Below are positions 21,700 through 34,405 of a DNA stretch of 64,000 bases, one piece after another (position 1 is the stretch's first letter; every line of letters starts with the position of its first letter). Location of the stretch: NCBI GenBank assembly GCA_951812925.1, contig OX638370.1, forward strand, positions 2,628,001-2,692,000. The letters run 5' to 3'. Position numbers and translations under genes: made by a program. The notes beneath the pieces were generated by a model. That model searched no databases. It saw nothing but the letters and a program-made list of their open reading frames with translations, and was not told the origin of the DNA. Origin of the DNA: Calliopum simillimum (lineage: Eukaryota > Arthropoda > Insecta > Diptera > Lauxaniidae).

Positions 21700-23841
21700 A
21701 TGATGGAAGCAATCAGCCAGCATAGTAATATTGAATCCTCACACGATCATGAAGAATGCAACACAAAAGAACCACTCAACAATACAGGTACAGAAAAAGA
21801 AGATATGGCTAACGAAGAGCTGTATCAAGCGGATATAAAAGATGCAAGCAAATCTTCAGAGCTAACAGCTGAAAATTTAGAGGAAATATCCATTAGAAAA
21901 GACTTAGATAACATAAAATCAACAGAAACAGAAGAAAACGAAGCCAATCAATCATTTGCAATCTTTAAAGAGGTAGAAGAAAATTGTAATGAAAAGGAGG
22001 AAGCAGAGAGAAAAGAATCTAATTTAAAAGATGACGAAAAACACAAAACCATTGAATATGATGACGATATTGAAGATGAAATGAAAAGTATGCATAGTCC
22101 TGAAAATGCAGCAGAATATGTTAATGTTTCGAAGGAACAAGAATTATTCAAAAGCAAAGAGAATGATAAAGTAAAACCAGTTGATCAAGAAGTGGAAGTT
22201 AAACAAGAAGTACGGAATGATGAAGGAGAACAAGTGCATCAAGAAGAACAAATTGATCAAGAAGCACAAGTTAATCAACCAGAACGGTATTATGAAGGAG
22301 AACAATTGGATCGAGCAGAACAAATCGATCAAGAAGTGCAGAATGATCAGGAAGAACAGGAAGCAGTTGCTTCTAAAGTTGATAAAGAACAAATTCAAGC
22401 AGAGATTGAAATTCATGACAGTTCTGATAGTTCAACTAATGAAGTCAGCAATATTGATTACGAAACACATGTAGACAATAAAGGTCATGAGAACGATGAT
22501 GAGCATCAATTGACTGCGAAATCAAATGCTGATGAAAATAGTGGCAAAAATGAAGATGAAGACAAAGAAATTGTTTCCATAAGTGATGAGGAATCAATAC
22601 AAAGTATTAATGACAAACAGGACGCTGAACAAATTGACACTAAAAACACTAACTTTATTAATGAAAAAAATATTGAACAACAAAATATTATTAATATAGA
22701 TGATGAATCACAGGATGACATGCAAGTTTCACAAGACATTGTTCCGGAAGAAAAGCGTGATAAGGAATCGGATTATTTAACAGCAAATGAAGGAAGTCAA
22801 GACAAGTTTAACGAAGAAATTAAGGAGTTGGAGCAACCCGTTTCATATAAAGATGAGAATATAGAAAATTTAAATGAAAATAATGCGGCGGAACTTACAC
22901 ACAACATTAGCAGAAACTCTCCTACAGAACTTTTAAATGGAAATGAAGACAGTGATGATGACTTGCAAATTATTGATGCAGATGAGGATAGTAACCAAAA
23001 TAAACCTCAGGACGAAGTTAAAAACATTGCAAACGAGGAGTGCGATGATGAAAAACCTGAAAATGTGTGTGATGCCAGCTTAATAAATGTCATTTCAAAT
23101 GATAACAATCTTGTTAATTGTATAAAACGGCAGTTTTTAAAACTGGATAACACTACTACTGAACTGCCAAAGTTAAATGGTGATCACAAGGTACCAGAGA
23201 CTGATCAAATAAATACATCTGTGATAGAAATCCATGAAAATTCTCGAACTTCAGAGAGTGCTAAGATTTCCGAAATTGAATTAAAGCGCGAAACATTATC
23301 ATCCGGTGAGGAGGATGACAACGACAAATATAATTTTGAGAGTAATCTTCAAATAATAGATGAAGATGTGCAGCAGCTGCTTGTGACAACGCAGACGGAA
23401 GCTTCACCGCACCCAAAAACGATAGCGGCAATTGAAAAATCTCCAATGCAACCTATGCAAATTGATCTGGCAGAAGATGAATGCAGTCGATCATCAATTG
23501 CTTCTTCGACAGCGACTTCATCGTCACATCATTTAGTAATTGATGATACGGAAACCGTGACGGCGAAAAAATCAAATAAGCAAAGACGAAATGATAAGTT
23601 GACACGTAAACGAAAACTAAGTCAAAATAGCGAAAAGTCGGAATTATCACCGCAACCTAAACAGGTACATTTGGAGATGGAGTTGGAGCTAGAGCCAGAG
23701 CCGGTAGTGAATACAGTGCTAAATGTAGACTCTGAGGTGCCTTCCGTTAATTTTCAGTTAAAAGAAGACAGTAAAGAGATATCAATACCAATTATTTCTG
23801 AAAATCTTGTGGCGCCCATCGTTTTACACAAATCCAGTGAA
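21700..23841 (+). CDS. MESR4: MESR4 coding exon 1: acidic disordered N-terminus
   Basis: It encodes 714 residues dominated by Glu, Asp, Asn, Gln and Lys. Around residues 168-225 there is a degenerate repeat of the type EQ-x-D/H-Q-E-x-Q (DQEVEVKQEV, EEQIDQEAQV, AEQIDQEVQ). A basic patch KRKLSQN lies near the end. No folded domain is visible. The exon ends in phase 0 at a GTAAGT donor. Confidence 0.85.
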
Positions 23842-26800
23842 GTAAGTAAACTTTATTTATTTCAAGAAAGATATCAATTTAACCCATTTTATTTTGTTTT
23901 ATTTTATCTAACAGGCTTTAGTGCAAAGCCCTCCGACTTGTAGCAGTCCTTTATTAAACTCGTTATTAGTGAGGAAGCAGCTTGAAACTATGGACAAATT
24001 AATAACTACAGAAAACAAATTAAATAACACAAAATATCTTTGCTTTAATTGCAAATCGGGGTGCTTTGATAGTCTTATCGCTTTAAATGAGCATCAGCGT
24101 CAATGCTTAGCGAATAAATCGTTGCTTCCACCTTCCATTGCACCTTCAGCAAACACGCCGCCACAGTCACCTCCTGAGGATGGAAACGGCGCTACACCAC
24201 AGCAGAAAAACGTTTCTAAAATTCAATTATCTGAAAACACAACTGTGGAGAAGTTGCGATATTACAAGTGTTCCAGCTGTGGGACCTTTCATGAAAACTG
24301 GAACCTTTTCTTACACATACGTGAAATACATAAACGACACATGTGTTTGTATTGCATACGCATGTTTCCAACAGCAGAAAAATTGTCACTTCATTTAGAA
24401 ATCAAACATGATCTTGAGCAGAACCATTTCAATTCAGAGGAAGCGTTGCGTAAAAGCTTAGCTGATACGACGCAGACAGAAAGTGGTAGTGAAAATATGT
24501 TTCTAATGTGTTGCACATGTCAACATGTTTTTCCACAAAGCGAACCATTTTCGGATCATATTTGTTCAGAATACATGCAAGCTTGTGATTTATGCGGTCA
24601 GAAAGGGCGGCACACAAATCAATGCAAGGCTCAAACTGAGGCCAAACGATCCAGAGTAAAGAAGAAAGCTAAAGCTAAAGAGTCAAACTCAGGCAGACTA
24701 CAGTCTCTTAAAAGGTTTGTAGAAATTTTCACCTCTCAATAAAATAACTTGTAAATATCTATATAATTTGTGTTCTTTTAGTGATGCGCCGCATTTCATG
24801 ACACCGCAATCTGAACCATTTCCGAATCCGCCCCAAGTAATGGCGCCGTACTGTGATAACGCACCTATTCAAACCACAATACCACCTAGTACTTCATCGC
24901 AAACACAATCACACTCACAGCATGTTGCCCTGCAACAGCAACAAAACGAAGACAGCAATAGCAGCTGCAATATGATCATCGATGAAACATGCAACAATAC
25001 CAATTATAGTCGCATAACGCCGTATAATCCTTTTAAAGCTTTGGATGAACGTGAAAGGCTTGAACAACAAACAGCATTGTCCGAACCTCCACTCCCTCCC
25101 GATCGATATATTGGTGGCATGCTTGAGCAAGCGATGGAAAAACCGGCACCAATACAACCCTTAATTGTTCCTAAATTTAAATTACGAGTACCCAAAGAAT
25201 TTCAAAAATCTGTTGATGCCGCCATTAGCTCTACAGAGAGCGAAGATGATGAAGCAAATGAAGAAGATGTTGATACCAGTCGTGAAGTTTTACCTGCAGT
25301 AAGCACAACGCTGATAGTCCCACAATCTAATGCTTCCGCCGCTGAATCTGCAACAGAGTCGGCGACAGAGGTACCAAACACACAAGAAGAAGCTGATGAA
25401 AATACTGGACATCTTATGGCTGTTGATGAGGAGGATTCGCTGGATGAACCTAATTCAAAGTTGGCACGAATATTGCAAGAAATTGAACGTACCAGATTGG
25501 ATATAATGCGCACAAAAGACGCTCTACAGACTGCTAAGTCACCAATAAATGCTTCAAATCAACAAAGGTCGGCAACCATATCGCAATCAAGCAGCCGAAC
25601 TGGTGGCGAACGCAATTGGACACCGACACCACCAGCATCACCTAATCCTCAATGGGTTACACCGCGCAGGGCGCTTTCAAATAATGAAAAAGAGGAAAAC
25701 GAAGAGAAACACCATCATGAGTTTAGCGAAGATTTTGTACCGCCGAGAAATCTAATCCCAATAGAAAACCAAGAACGTCGCGATACAACAGGCAGTGAAA
25801 TTGATATGGATATTGATGAAACAATCAGTGGACAACCAACAATGTGCATACAAAGGTATAAGGCGATGACCCTTACGATATCTTGAAAAAAAAAATTATA
25901 AATTCTTTTTTTTTTCTTTTTATTGCAATAATTTAGATCAGCGTCTCATCAAGTCACGGAAGACACTAAATTAACGGAGGAAGTTAAAACTGAAATAATT
26001 AATAACCAAATGGATACATCCAATGAAAATAGTTCCATGAATATTGATGATTTCAGTGGTAGCAAAGCATCTGCCGAAGAGCATTCAAATACGTTTGGAT
26101 CTGACCAATCAGACCACACTCAAGATCGCACAATTGACGAACCACCCAAAGAAGATGAGCCGCCAATTGTAGAGGAACCAAAAACGTATGTTCCTCAACA
26201 ATCTCCAAAAGCTGAAACTGCTCCCGCTAAAGCCACTGAAAAGCAAGATGATCATGTGGACGCTTGTGTTCAGGAAAATCAATTAACAGAAAATCATGAA
26301 CCGCCTGCAGATGGAATAGAGGTTGCGGATGATGATACAATTCCAGTTGATTTACAACTTGACCGTCCATTAGAAAAATTCCAAATTGTTGAGTTCGTAC
26401 GTATTTGTCTAAAGGCCGTATATCCACTTTGTCTCTATTGTAATCACGCCAGACGCATAGCTGTAAATGGCAAGAGTCTTGTGCTGCATCTTATAGCACA
26501 GCATCGTTTCGCTGCCACAGTAGATAGTATAACAGCTGAAGAATTACAGCCTGGAACGATTGTTACCAAACTGAAGAGTTACTTGCCTGAATTGGATGAA
26601 CATTTTCTCAACTCCACCAGTTATTGTACAATGGGCGACGGGGCGTATACACGTCATTTCAATGAACGGATTTTCGAATGTTTTCAGTGCCGTTTCGTCA
26701 CATCGACGCATAAAGAGCTGTACTTGCACAATCGTAAAATGCATATTAAAACAGCCATATTGTGTTTTATGTGTCGCGCGAATTTCTTTAGTTTTAGTGA

Positions 26801-29800
26801 AATTCTATGTCACATTTGTCCAGGTGAACCCAACAAAACGTCGGTTTTCGATGTCAAATTTCGTTGTTGCTTGTGCGATGTGGACAATATTCCATCGCCA
26901 TTCAGGTTAATGGTGCATTTAAGGAAAAAACATTTCGCTTGTGATGTTTGCTTGGAGGACTGCCGTGATCAGGGAAGGTAAGCAATTCATTAAAGTTGAA
27001 AAATATATGTACACATGGTATATATATGTATATTTCTATTTGCAGACTATCTTCGCACGTTTGGAAGCATAAACTTCATCATTTGTGTTATAGATGTGGC
27101 ATTGCATATCGCAATAAAATGGACATTACCAAACATCTCTTTTGGAAGCATGGAACTGAGAGTATAATCTGTAAACGTTGTCTGCAAAAGCGTTGGCGCC
27201 ACGTGTATCATTTTTGCATACCGCCCAGTAACTTTATTTGTGACGTTTGTACTTTGTGCTTTAGCAAAGCGACTTATCTGAAGGTCCACAAACGTATACA
27301 CACCGGTGATTTACGCTATCCATGCACTGAGGATAACTGTGAACTGAAGTTCATTTCACGACGTTTGTTGCTCAAGCATACGGCAGAACATCAGTTACCT
27401 GAACTAACGGAGAAAACAGCAGGTGATGTTACAAAACAAGAAGAGGAATCAGGGCAAAAATCAGAAGAACAAATTTCAGAAGAAGTAAAGATTAAGAATG
27501 AAAAATTGGAAGATGCTGAAGTACAACAAGTGAAAGATGAAATAAAAGGAGATGAATCTAAGCAGCAGGATACACAAGCGGCAGCTGTAGCAAATAAAAC
27601 TAGTTCTTTGGAAGACTCTAAAACTGTTACAGTTGATGCGCAGAAGCCAGAGAAGCGTAAGAAAAAGAAGACCAAACGTAACAAGGAGTCCTTGGAAGAT
27701 TTAAATTTAATTGCGCCCAATTTATCTGAGTCTGATAGCAGTGATGATTCTGATGTGGAAAGTAAATCTAAATCTGGTGAAGATGCGCTCGTTCCAAATG
27801 TAATGTTATCACCACCGTCAGAGACAGAGCACGAAAAGGAAAGTAAGGACAAGTCTGGAACTGGGAAGGTTTTAGATATTTGGAAAAATTTCCTTCAAGC
27901 TCAAGGTGGTTCTGCTGGCGGGGCAGATGATCATCGCAATGATACTGATTATACAGAAGACTACTACCCAACACCAAATTTATTACATGTTGTACAATCA
28001 GATCACGATTACTGCGTTATGTTTAAACCAGTTCAACAGAACCATTATGGTAGTGCGTCTCAGACATCACCTGTAAAGGCCCGCAAAACGACTGCAAAAT
28101 CACCAAGGCGGACTTCAGCACGCCGTTCAGATGCATCAAGTTCATCCAGTGGTTCCAGTTCAAGCTCTGATTCGAGTTGCTCTTGTGGTTCCAACTGTTC
28201 TTGCAGTTCAAGCAATAGTGACAGTAGTTCCAGTAGTTCGAGCTCAGATTCTTCATCAGCTGCATCAAACGCATCGCGTAAGCGTCGTCGCAAAAAATCA
28301 GAACGTCCTCATAAAAAAAGTGAAAGCGCGTCTCCTACTAAGAAACATAGCATTAGAGAGTTGGCGAAGACGAATGCTTCTGGTGTGGCTGATGATGATG
28401 TAAATGTAGGGACAGAAGAACCTGCGCCACGTGCACCATCACCACCCAAAGAGCCATTATTTTATGAATCTGATTTGGAAACTGCAGAGTCAGAAACTGA
28501 TGAAGAGTTTTATGATGAGCATCCACAAAAGTTGGCCAGCGAACTGTTAGCACAGAAACGGGCGCAGCTTATGGCACAGACGCGGCTCTCGCCTTCACAT
28601 AACTACGACATTGTGGAGAACAGTCGACCGTCGACACCATCGCTACCAGACGAGGTAGCACGTGAGAAGAAAGTTAAATTGAAGAAGAAGAAACGCGAAC
28701 GTAAATCGACAAGCCGATCGATGCCACAATCTGGTAGCGTTCCATCATTGAAATTGGCATTTGGAAATGCGCCGCTTAATGCAGAAAATATTGCGGCAGC
28801 AACCGTACAACAGTCGGCGCTGCCACTTGAAGTTGCAAAATCATCTCTACATGAAATGTTACCGAGTTATGATTTAATGCGACAATCGACAAATATTACC
28901 GAAACTGCAGTTACACAGGAACAACAACATGCGTCACATCAACAACTTACACCACGTCCCATAGGGCCACAACATCATACAGGACGTATGAGCGAAGGCA
29001 GCAGTTGCTCAGACGCTGATGCTTCCCTCAAACGTTCAAAACGTGCACGTCGCCCTAATAAGTTCTATGGTTATACCAGTGATGATGAGAATAATATGTC
29101 AGGTTTAGGACAACCCCTTATGATAGGCATGCGTGCAATTAAACCGCAGCCACCACCACAGTTGACATGGCGCAAAGAGGACTTACCAACGCCATCCAAG
29201 AGTGTAATTAACAATAAAATTAAAACGCCACGTCTGCCAAAGACACCGGGTACATTACCAGTTGGACCATTCGGTGGAAGTGTCCTTACACCAGCGACAT
29301 TAAAGAAGAAACGTGTTCGCAATACTGCAGTGACCCCCGGTGGTGGCGGCGATAAGCCCCCAAGAAAACGTTTGACAAAGAAAGCTGTTGGTGGTGCTGC
29401 AAAACTACCGCCAATACCAACATTGAAAATACGGCCATCACAAATTGGGCTTACGCCTACGAATACTGCTCCCAATGCCGCTATTGGGGCTGGTGGCACT
29501 AATCACATTCCTGCTTCCCAAATTTACTCATCCAGCAAGGAATCGGACGATGAGGAAGAGGACAGTACGGATTCCAGCAGTGATGATGAGGCAACACAAA
29601 AATTATTGCTTAATACGCCAGTGGCTTCGACTTCAAAAGCCAGACTATGGAACGCAGCATTTCAACAAGTACCAACTGCGGCAACTACTGCAACAGCGGC
29701 AATTGTGGCACCAGCACAGGCTTCGGTTGTCTTTCAGGCTTCACTTGTTTTACCGCCTGTCTTGCCAGCAGCGCCACCACCACCAACACCTCAAGCCAGT

Positions 29801-30124
29801 GCTTTCAATCAAAAAATACCGCCAGCATTGTTACCAAATCCTGACTTTGCAACGTTGCAGTATTTCAAAGCGAACAACATACGTTATCCAATAAGACCAC
29901 CAGCCGGTGCACGACAGGCGCGTGAAGGTGAGTCTGTTTATTGTTATTGTCGCTGTCCCTACGACGAGGTCTCTGAAATGATAGCATGCGATGGTGATAA
30001 TTGCCTAATCGAATGGTTTCATTTTGAATGCGTTGGCATCATGGTAGCGCCACAAGGAAAATGGTTTTGTGCCGAATGTAGACCCAAATATTCCGAGGAA
30101 TTATATCCAGCAAGCAAAGCCTGA
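21700..30124 (+). CDS. MESR4: MESR4 orthologue: C2H2/PHD zinc-finger nuclear protein, 2,711 aa
   Basis: The coding exons are 21700-23841, 23915-24714, 24782-25855, 25937-26977 and 27046-30124. All phases agree across four short GT-AG introns. The ATG at 21700 (or 21703) is the first after the acceptor at 21688; an upstream in-frame ATG at 21679 lies in the intron and is not used. Order: Glu/Asp-rich disordered N-terminus (to about 700), C2H2-type fingers in groups (about 757-950, 1504-1690, 1700-1800), basic and acidic linkers, a Ser-rich block (about 2048-2095) and a C-terminal PHD finger (about 2649-2703). Drosophila MESR4, a modifier of Ras signalling, has the same make-up of about nine fingers plus one PHD, and is shorter. 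A nuclear chromatin or transcription role follows from the family, not from data here. The next gene is also the Drosophila neighbour Klp54D. Confidence 0.88.
23915..24714 (+). CDS. MESR4: MESR4 coding exon 2: first finger group
   Basis: Cys/His-rich segments are YLCFNCKSGC (residue ~757), YKCSSC...H-x4-H (~833) directly followed by MCLYC...H-x4-H (~860), and two short C-x2-C knuckles, CCTCQHVF and CDLCGQKG (~912, ~937). Several fingers depart from the strict C2H2 spacing, as in the Drosophila protein. A Lys-rich tail KKKAKAKES follows. Confidence 0.85.
24782..25855 (+). CDS. MESR4: MESR4 coding exon 3: finger-free linker
   Basis: It is a Pro/Gln/Ser-rich then acidic stretch of about 358 residues with no finger. 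A short predicted helix (LARILQEIERTRLDIMRTKD) is the only structured-looking part. Phase 2 donor (AAAG|GTATAA). Confidence 0.85.
25937..26977 (+). CDS. MESR4: MESR4 coding exon 4: second finger group
   Basis: After an acidic start, fingers begin with LCLYCNHAR...H-x4-H (~1504), FECFQC...H-x4-H (~1586), LCFMC (~1615), FRCCLC...H-x4-H (~1649) and ACDVCLEDC (~1676). The last finger is split by the intron: its histidines (SSHVWKHK) come from the next exon. This confirms the junction. Confidence 0.87.
27046..30124 (+). CDS. MESR4: MESR4 coding exon 5: last fingers, Ser-rich block, PHD finger
   Basis: It begins with the second half of a split finger, then LCYRCG, ICKRC, a canonical CDVC...HKRIHTGD and YPCTEDNC...H-x3-H. 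Next come acidic/basic linkers with KRKKKKTKR, a Ser/Cys-Gly low-complexity block (28,131-28,260) followed by RKRRRKK, and Pro/Thr-rich DNA-binding-like basic stretches. The end carries YCYCRCPYDEVSEMIACDGD, EWFHFECVG and GKWFCAEC: an ING-type PHD finger, a fold that commonly reads histone H3K4 methylation. Confidence 0.9.
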
Positions 30125-30312
30125 GGAATTGTGGCAATTAAGCAAACCAAAGCAAAACGTCCAATTCCTTGACACAGTGCGAATTTGTGTAAATATATGA
30201 AGAAAGCTTTTTCAATGTTAAAATGTAAATATCGACAGAACTTGCGGTTTCGCAAAATCCATTGGAATTTAAAAAAGAAACAACAAAACATTTAAAAATA
30301 ATTGTTGTAATG

Positions 30313-30318
30313 AATAAA
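30313..30318 (+). terminator. Poly(A) signal of MESR4
   Basis: An AATAAA lies about 190 bp after the stop, within an A-rich run; further AATAAA hexamers follow (about 30,380). The nearest is the simplest choice. Confidence 0.45.
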
Positions 30319-32197
30319 AAAAAAAAAACAAATGTTAAATACGCTTATTAATTCATAAATACTTTTATTATGTATCTTGGAAATAAAATTAAAATTTATG
30401 ATTATAATAAAAATGTAAATGGAAAGGTATCCTTTACCTGGCGTTAGCGACGGAGTTTAATTAAAATATCATAACTCTGGGAGCTGCTGAATAAAAAAAA
30501 AAAAAATAAAAAAAAAACGCTGAAGTAAGAAATAGATAAGATAAGTTTTAACTTTCTAGAAGTTAATCGTAGTTTTAAATAATGAACTATGCGCTCTTAT
30601 GTAAATATGTAAAATTACATTTAGTCTACACACAAAAATAATGTATTTGAATAATAGATCGTATATACGGATACATATTACAATTATATTCTTATTACAT
30701 CTGCAATAAAAAATCATGTTTATGAGAAATTAATTTCTGAGAATATTTTATTCGATATAAATTTCTTTTATTAAGCAAAGAAAAATGCATTAATTTTCAT
30801 AGTTAAGCTTCAATATAATTATAAACACAATGTAAACAATTTAAATTAAAATTAAATAACACATGCATACAAATGTTTGATCACATATTTAATATATAGT
30901 ATGCTATATGGAATCGTTTCCGTTTCATTTCTTTCAAAACGGTGAACATTATGAATCCCAAGTTAAGTTACCCTTTACAATAGTTAACAAATTTATAAAA
31001 TATACAACAAGAAAGAAAAAGTTGAACACAAAAAAAAAAACAAGTACTTTCATGTAATAATACCTACTTTAATAATTATGTATTTTATGCAGAAACAAAA
31101 ACAAACAATAAACTTCAAGTAAACAAGGTATATGCTCAGAAATAACCAAATATTTAACTTGTTTTAAATCACAATACAATTATTGTATCTACAAGGAACA
31201 AAGTAAGCTACAGATTCAGGTCAATGTAAAACGTGCAAGTAGAAAACAACTGTACTACAGGTTTCAGCACATTGGTAACCCAGGACTGTAATGGCTTTTA
31301 TCCATTTTTGTGAGGGCAGAGAGAGCGCAAACTAAAAAAGGCACGTGAAGAGAGCGAAAAACTACTTTTGTCGCTAAAGTATTGTAACATTTTGTACTGT
31401 ACACTACAATTACAGAAAATTCCGGATCTGAAGCAAATCAAACAAGACAGGTCTGTGCAGCATTTGTTTTTTCTTTCATATCCAGGTACTGTCAAGACAT
31501 TTGCACGGGACACTTAACAGAAGTATTTGATAACTAGAAAGCGGGTACAAGACATTAAAACTCCAACGTCTTGTGCAGACCCCTAATATGTACTCTATTC
31601 CTTTCCATATTGCTCTATTTGACAAAAATTAGACAATAGTTGCATCAAGAAAAGGTATCGACGCAATAAATCATTCCTCGTGGAAAACCATTACAATCCA
31701 ATCGGCGAATCAAAACTCGAATCGAATTCAAAATGGTTGCTCATATTTACTAAATGATCGATCGCAAACAACATTTCAAATTTTCTCGACTCCACTAAAA
31801 CAAAGTATCGCCATTGACTGTTGCAAACTTCAATCTCTTCTAGGCATTCATAAATTAAGCGCTCTGTGATAAGCGCTGACAATGTGCACACTTAAAATTG
31901 TTGCAATTAAGTTAATCGATACATTCAGGTAAGAGTCCAAAAACAAGTTAAAGAAGAGTTGTAATTATTGTTTAATTTTAGTTACAGATCTTTACAGTTT
32001 GACGGGAAAGGTAAGCGTTATATAAATTGACTGAATTAGCTTGTGAAAGCGAGAAAATGATGCAGTGGTGAGTTTTGGAGTTACAATTTCTTTGTAGATT
32101 GCTGTAGAGTACGACTATTATCCAAATGCGCATGCCTGAGCGTTGTAAAATTGTTTTAGTCATCATCGTCAATGTACACGATTTCATACATTCAGTC

Positions 32198-32280
32198 CTG
32201 TTCCGTAATCCGTGTGGTTTCAATTACTTTTCATTTAGGAGGCTTTGTCATGAAAATGGTGAGTCACACGATAAAAAATA
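32198..32280 (+). mobile_element. Half of a CTGTTCCGTAATCC-ended MITE
   Basis: CCTGTTCCGTAATCCGTGTG, AGGAGGCTTTG and AAAATGGTGAGTCACACG match the left side of the complete element at 40,067-40,404. The right half is missing here. Confidence 0.6.
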
Positions 32281-32303
32281 TTATTAACGAAATTTTTCTT
32301 ATT

Positions 32304-32542
32304 CAGGCATGTTCTGAAATCCGATTCACTTCGGAATCGGAATGAAAGCAATCTTCAAGAGCTCTGCATTGCGACAAATAAGATGGAATAGAATTTGTCT
32401 TTCAACAAATACAATTTGCTAATGGTTCCTATTCGATTTACCGAAACATAAATCCGATTTGGAGTTAATTACCGAAATGCGGAGCTCTTGAAAATTGCTT
32501 TCATTCCGTTTCCGAAGTTAATCGGATTTCAGAACATGCCTG
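32304..32542. mobile_element. 239-bp MITE with CAGGCATGTTCTGAAATCC ends
   Basis: Inverted ends (CAGGCATGTTCTGAAATCC and its complement) and an inner GAGCTCT / GAGCTCTTGAA pair enclose a gene-free core. ATT borders both sides, a possible 3-bp duplication. The superfamily is unresolved. Confidence 0.65.
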
Positions 32543-34115
32543 ATTAATTTTGATTAACATGAAAAGTACAAATATTTTGGAAAAATGTTTCCAGGATTTT
32601 CAGTAGAACTCTTTGAATGCTACTCAGATCTCTAATAAGAAATTTTTTACCATACATTTTTTCCCCTTAGTGGCCGATGAAGCTTTATTTAGCTATTAAC
32701 ATGAAAACTACGAATAATTTGGAAAAAATAAAATTTTCTGTAGAACTCTTTTTTTTATGAAAAATTTTTTCACCAAAGAAAAAATATAAACAACTTCAGA
32801 ACTCTTGTGAGCTCAAAAATGTTATCAAAACTCCTTTACGTGAAAAAAGCGCTGAGCAAAAAACCGCGCACCTTCGATTTTTGGTCCAATTTAGCTGAAT
32901 TATTTCGAATTTTGTAAAAGAATTCTAGAACTATTCGTAAAGGACCCAGAACTCTAAAAAAATTTTCGCTTTTGGACAAATGCAAAATTTTTTAAGAAAA
33001 AACATTTTATAAAATTTTTCCTAAATGGCTAGGAAGATTTTTTTTTGCAAAAAACTGATATCAGTGATTTCAGATTTTCTTTACGTTATCGTTTTCTTCG
33101 ACTTTTTAATTTAAAAAACTGAAATGAATTAAAAACATCAACACTATTCACTGACTTCCTATTTGAATATCCTTAATGATACCTGAACTAAACAAAAACC
33201 TGTAAATATTAAACATAAATCTTTTAGCCACAGAGTATTTCTATCCATGTCCTTCTATTGACAGGCGCTCTTCAGCTAAAGTATAAATAATGACTTTTTT
33301 CTACGTTCGCACGCGAGCAATGAATGTTTTTTACTGCGCTGAACTGACCGTCAAAAACTACGATTTCCGTTCGTTTTTAATCGTCATTATCCTCATGGCG
33401 CTCAATTTGAATGGAAAGTGTCGCGTGCGTTTAACACACGGCTGGTGGCCTGCCAGTAGTAAAATAGAAAATTGATAAATTAATGGCGCTCTCTTGAATG
33501 TATGGCTATTTGTTTCCACTCTCTCGACTCTAGCGCTGGTCAACAACAATAATGTCCAATGAGCAATTTGAGTACAAATTACCATAAATCTGAACAGCAG
33601 GACGAAATTGAATTCACATTGTCGTTTTATTTTTTTTTATGATATGTAAGTGCTCTATTTGAATAAAAAGAGCGTATGTCAGGAATACGCGCTTAGTTCG
33701 GGTTCAAAATTTAACGTTACAACAACCTCAAGACCTAGCGCATTTTTTGTCGCGGACCGTGCATTACCTCCACCAACCATATTCATCAATGTCCTCATAG
33801 TAGCTGACAGTAAATTAACCTTTTTCAGTTTCATATTCAGAAATAATTACACGTTTGTGTATAATTACGTAGATAATACAACAGATACGCAAAGGAAAAT
33901 TACAAAAAAATAAAACAGAAATCGAATATTATGCTTATAATGGAGTGTTGTGGCGGTAAAAATGAGGAAGGCTTGTGTTTTAAATAAGAAATAAGTTTAA
34001 AAAAGAAAAATTAAAAAAATACAATTTTTACATTATAATGGTAAAATAATTAACCAAGTTTCCGAAGAAAGTCAATTGTTGAGCAATTTTTTGTAAACTA
34101 AAAACAGAAAACCAA

Positions 34116-34405
34116 ATGGTTACACGTGCCTCAAGTGTGCCACACTTGAATAGTGCTGGTGGCAGTAGCAGTGAAAGCGGTTCCGGTGGACGTGGTCGTG
34201 CCCGCTTGGCTAATGGTCGTACACGACGTCAGGCTAATAATAACAATGCTAAAAAGTCTACAACTTCTCGCACTGACGCTGATCAAGGTGTTATGCCGCG
34301 TTCACGCAGCCTGACAAATGGCATGCGTCGCGTTAGTCCAAATAAACCAAGTGGCAGTTCGGGATCTAGGAATACTCCGGTGTTTCTGCGTTCACGAGAT
34401 AATGA
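34116..34405 (+). CDS. Klp54D: Klp54D exon 1: basic Ser-rich head
   Basis: The ATG at 34116 has a favourable context (ACCAAATGG) and opens the frame. Residues 1-96 are low-complexity with Gly/Ser and Arg runs (GGSSSESGSGGRGRARLANG, then RTRRQANNNN). The exon ends in GA|GTGAGT, and the codon GA+A is completed 15.3 kb downstream. Confidence 0.82.

Larger units (their letters stand above)
30325..34115. other. MESR4-Klp54D intergenic region
   Basis: Most of it is AT-rich and featureless. MITE sequence lies at 32,198-32,542. From about 33,230 the DNA has less biased composition and probably holds the Klp54D promoter and 5' leader, but no core promoter element can be fixed. Small open frames at 33,290 and 33,650 lack motifs and are not accepted. 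Confidence 0.4.

Noticed and set aside
27391..27852. 153-codon minus-strand frame opposite MESR4
   Set aside because: A Ser/Phe/Cys-rich shadow of the acidic and Lys-rich coding exon on the other strand.
29071..29499. 142-codon minus-strand frame opposite MESR4
   Set aside because: A shadow of a Pro/Thr/Ala-rich coding region with no domain or splice support.
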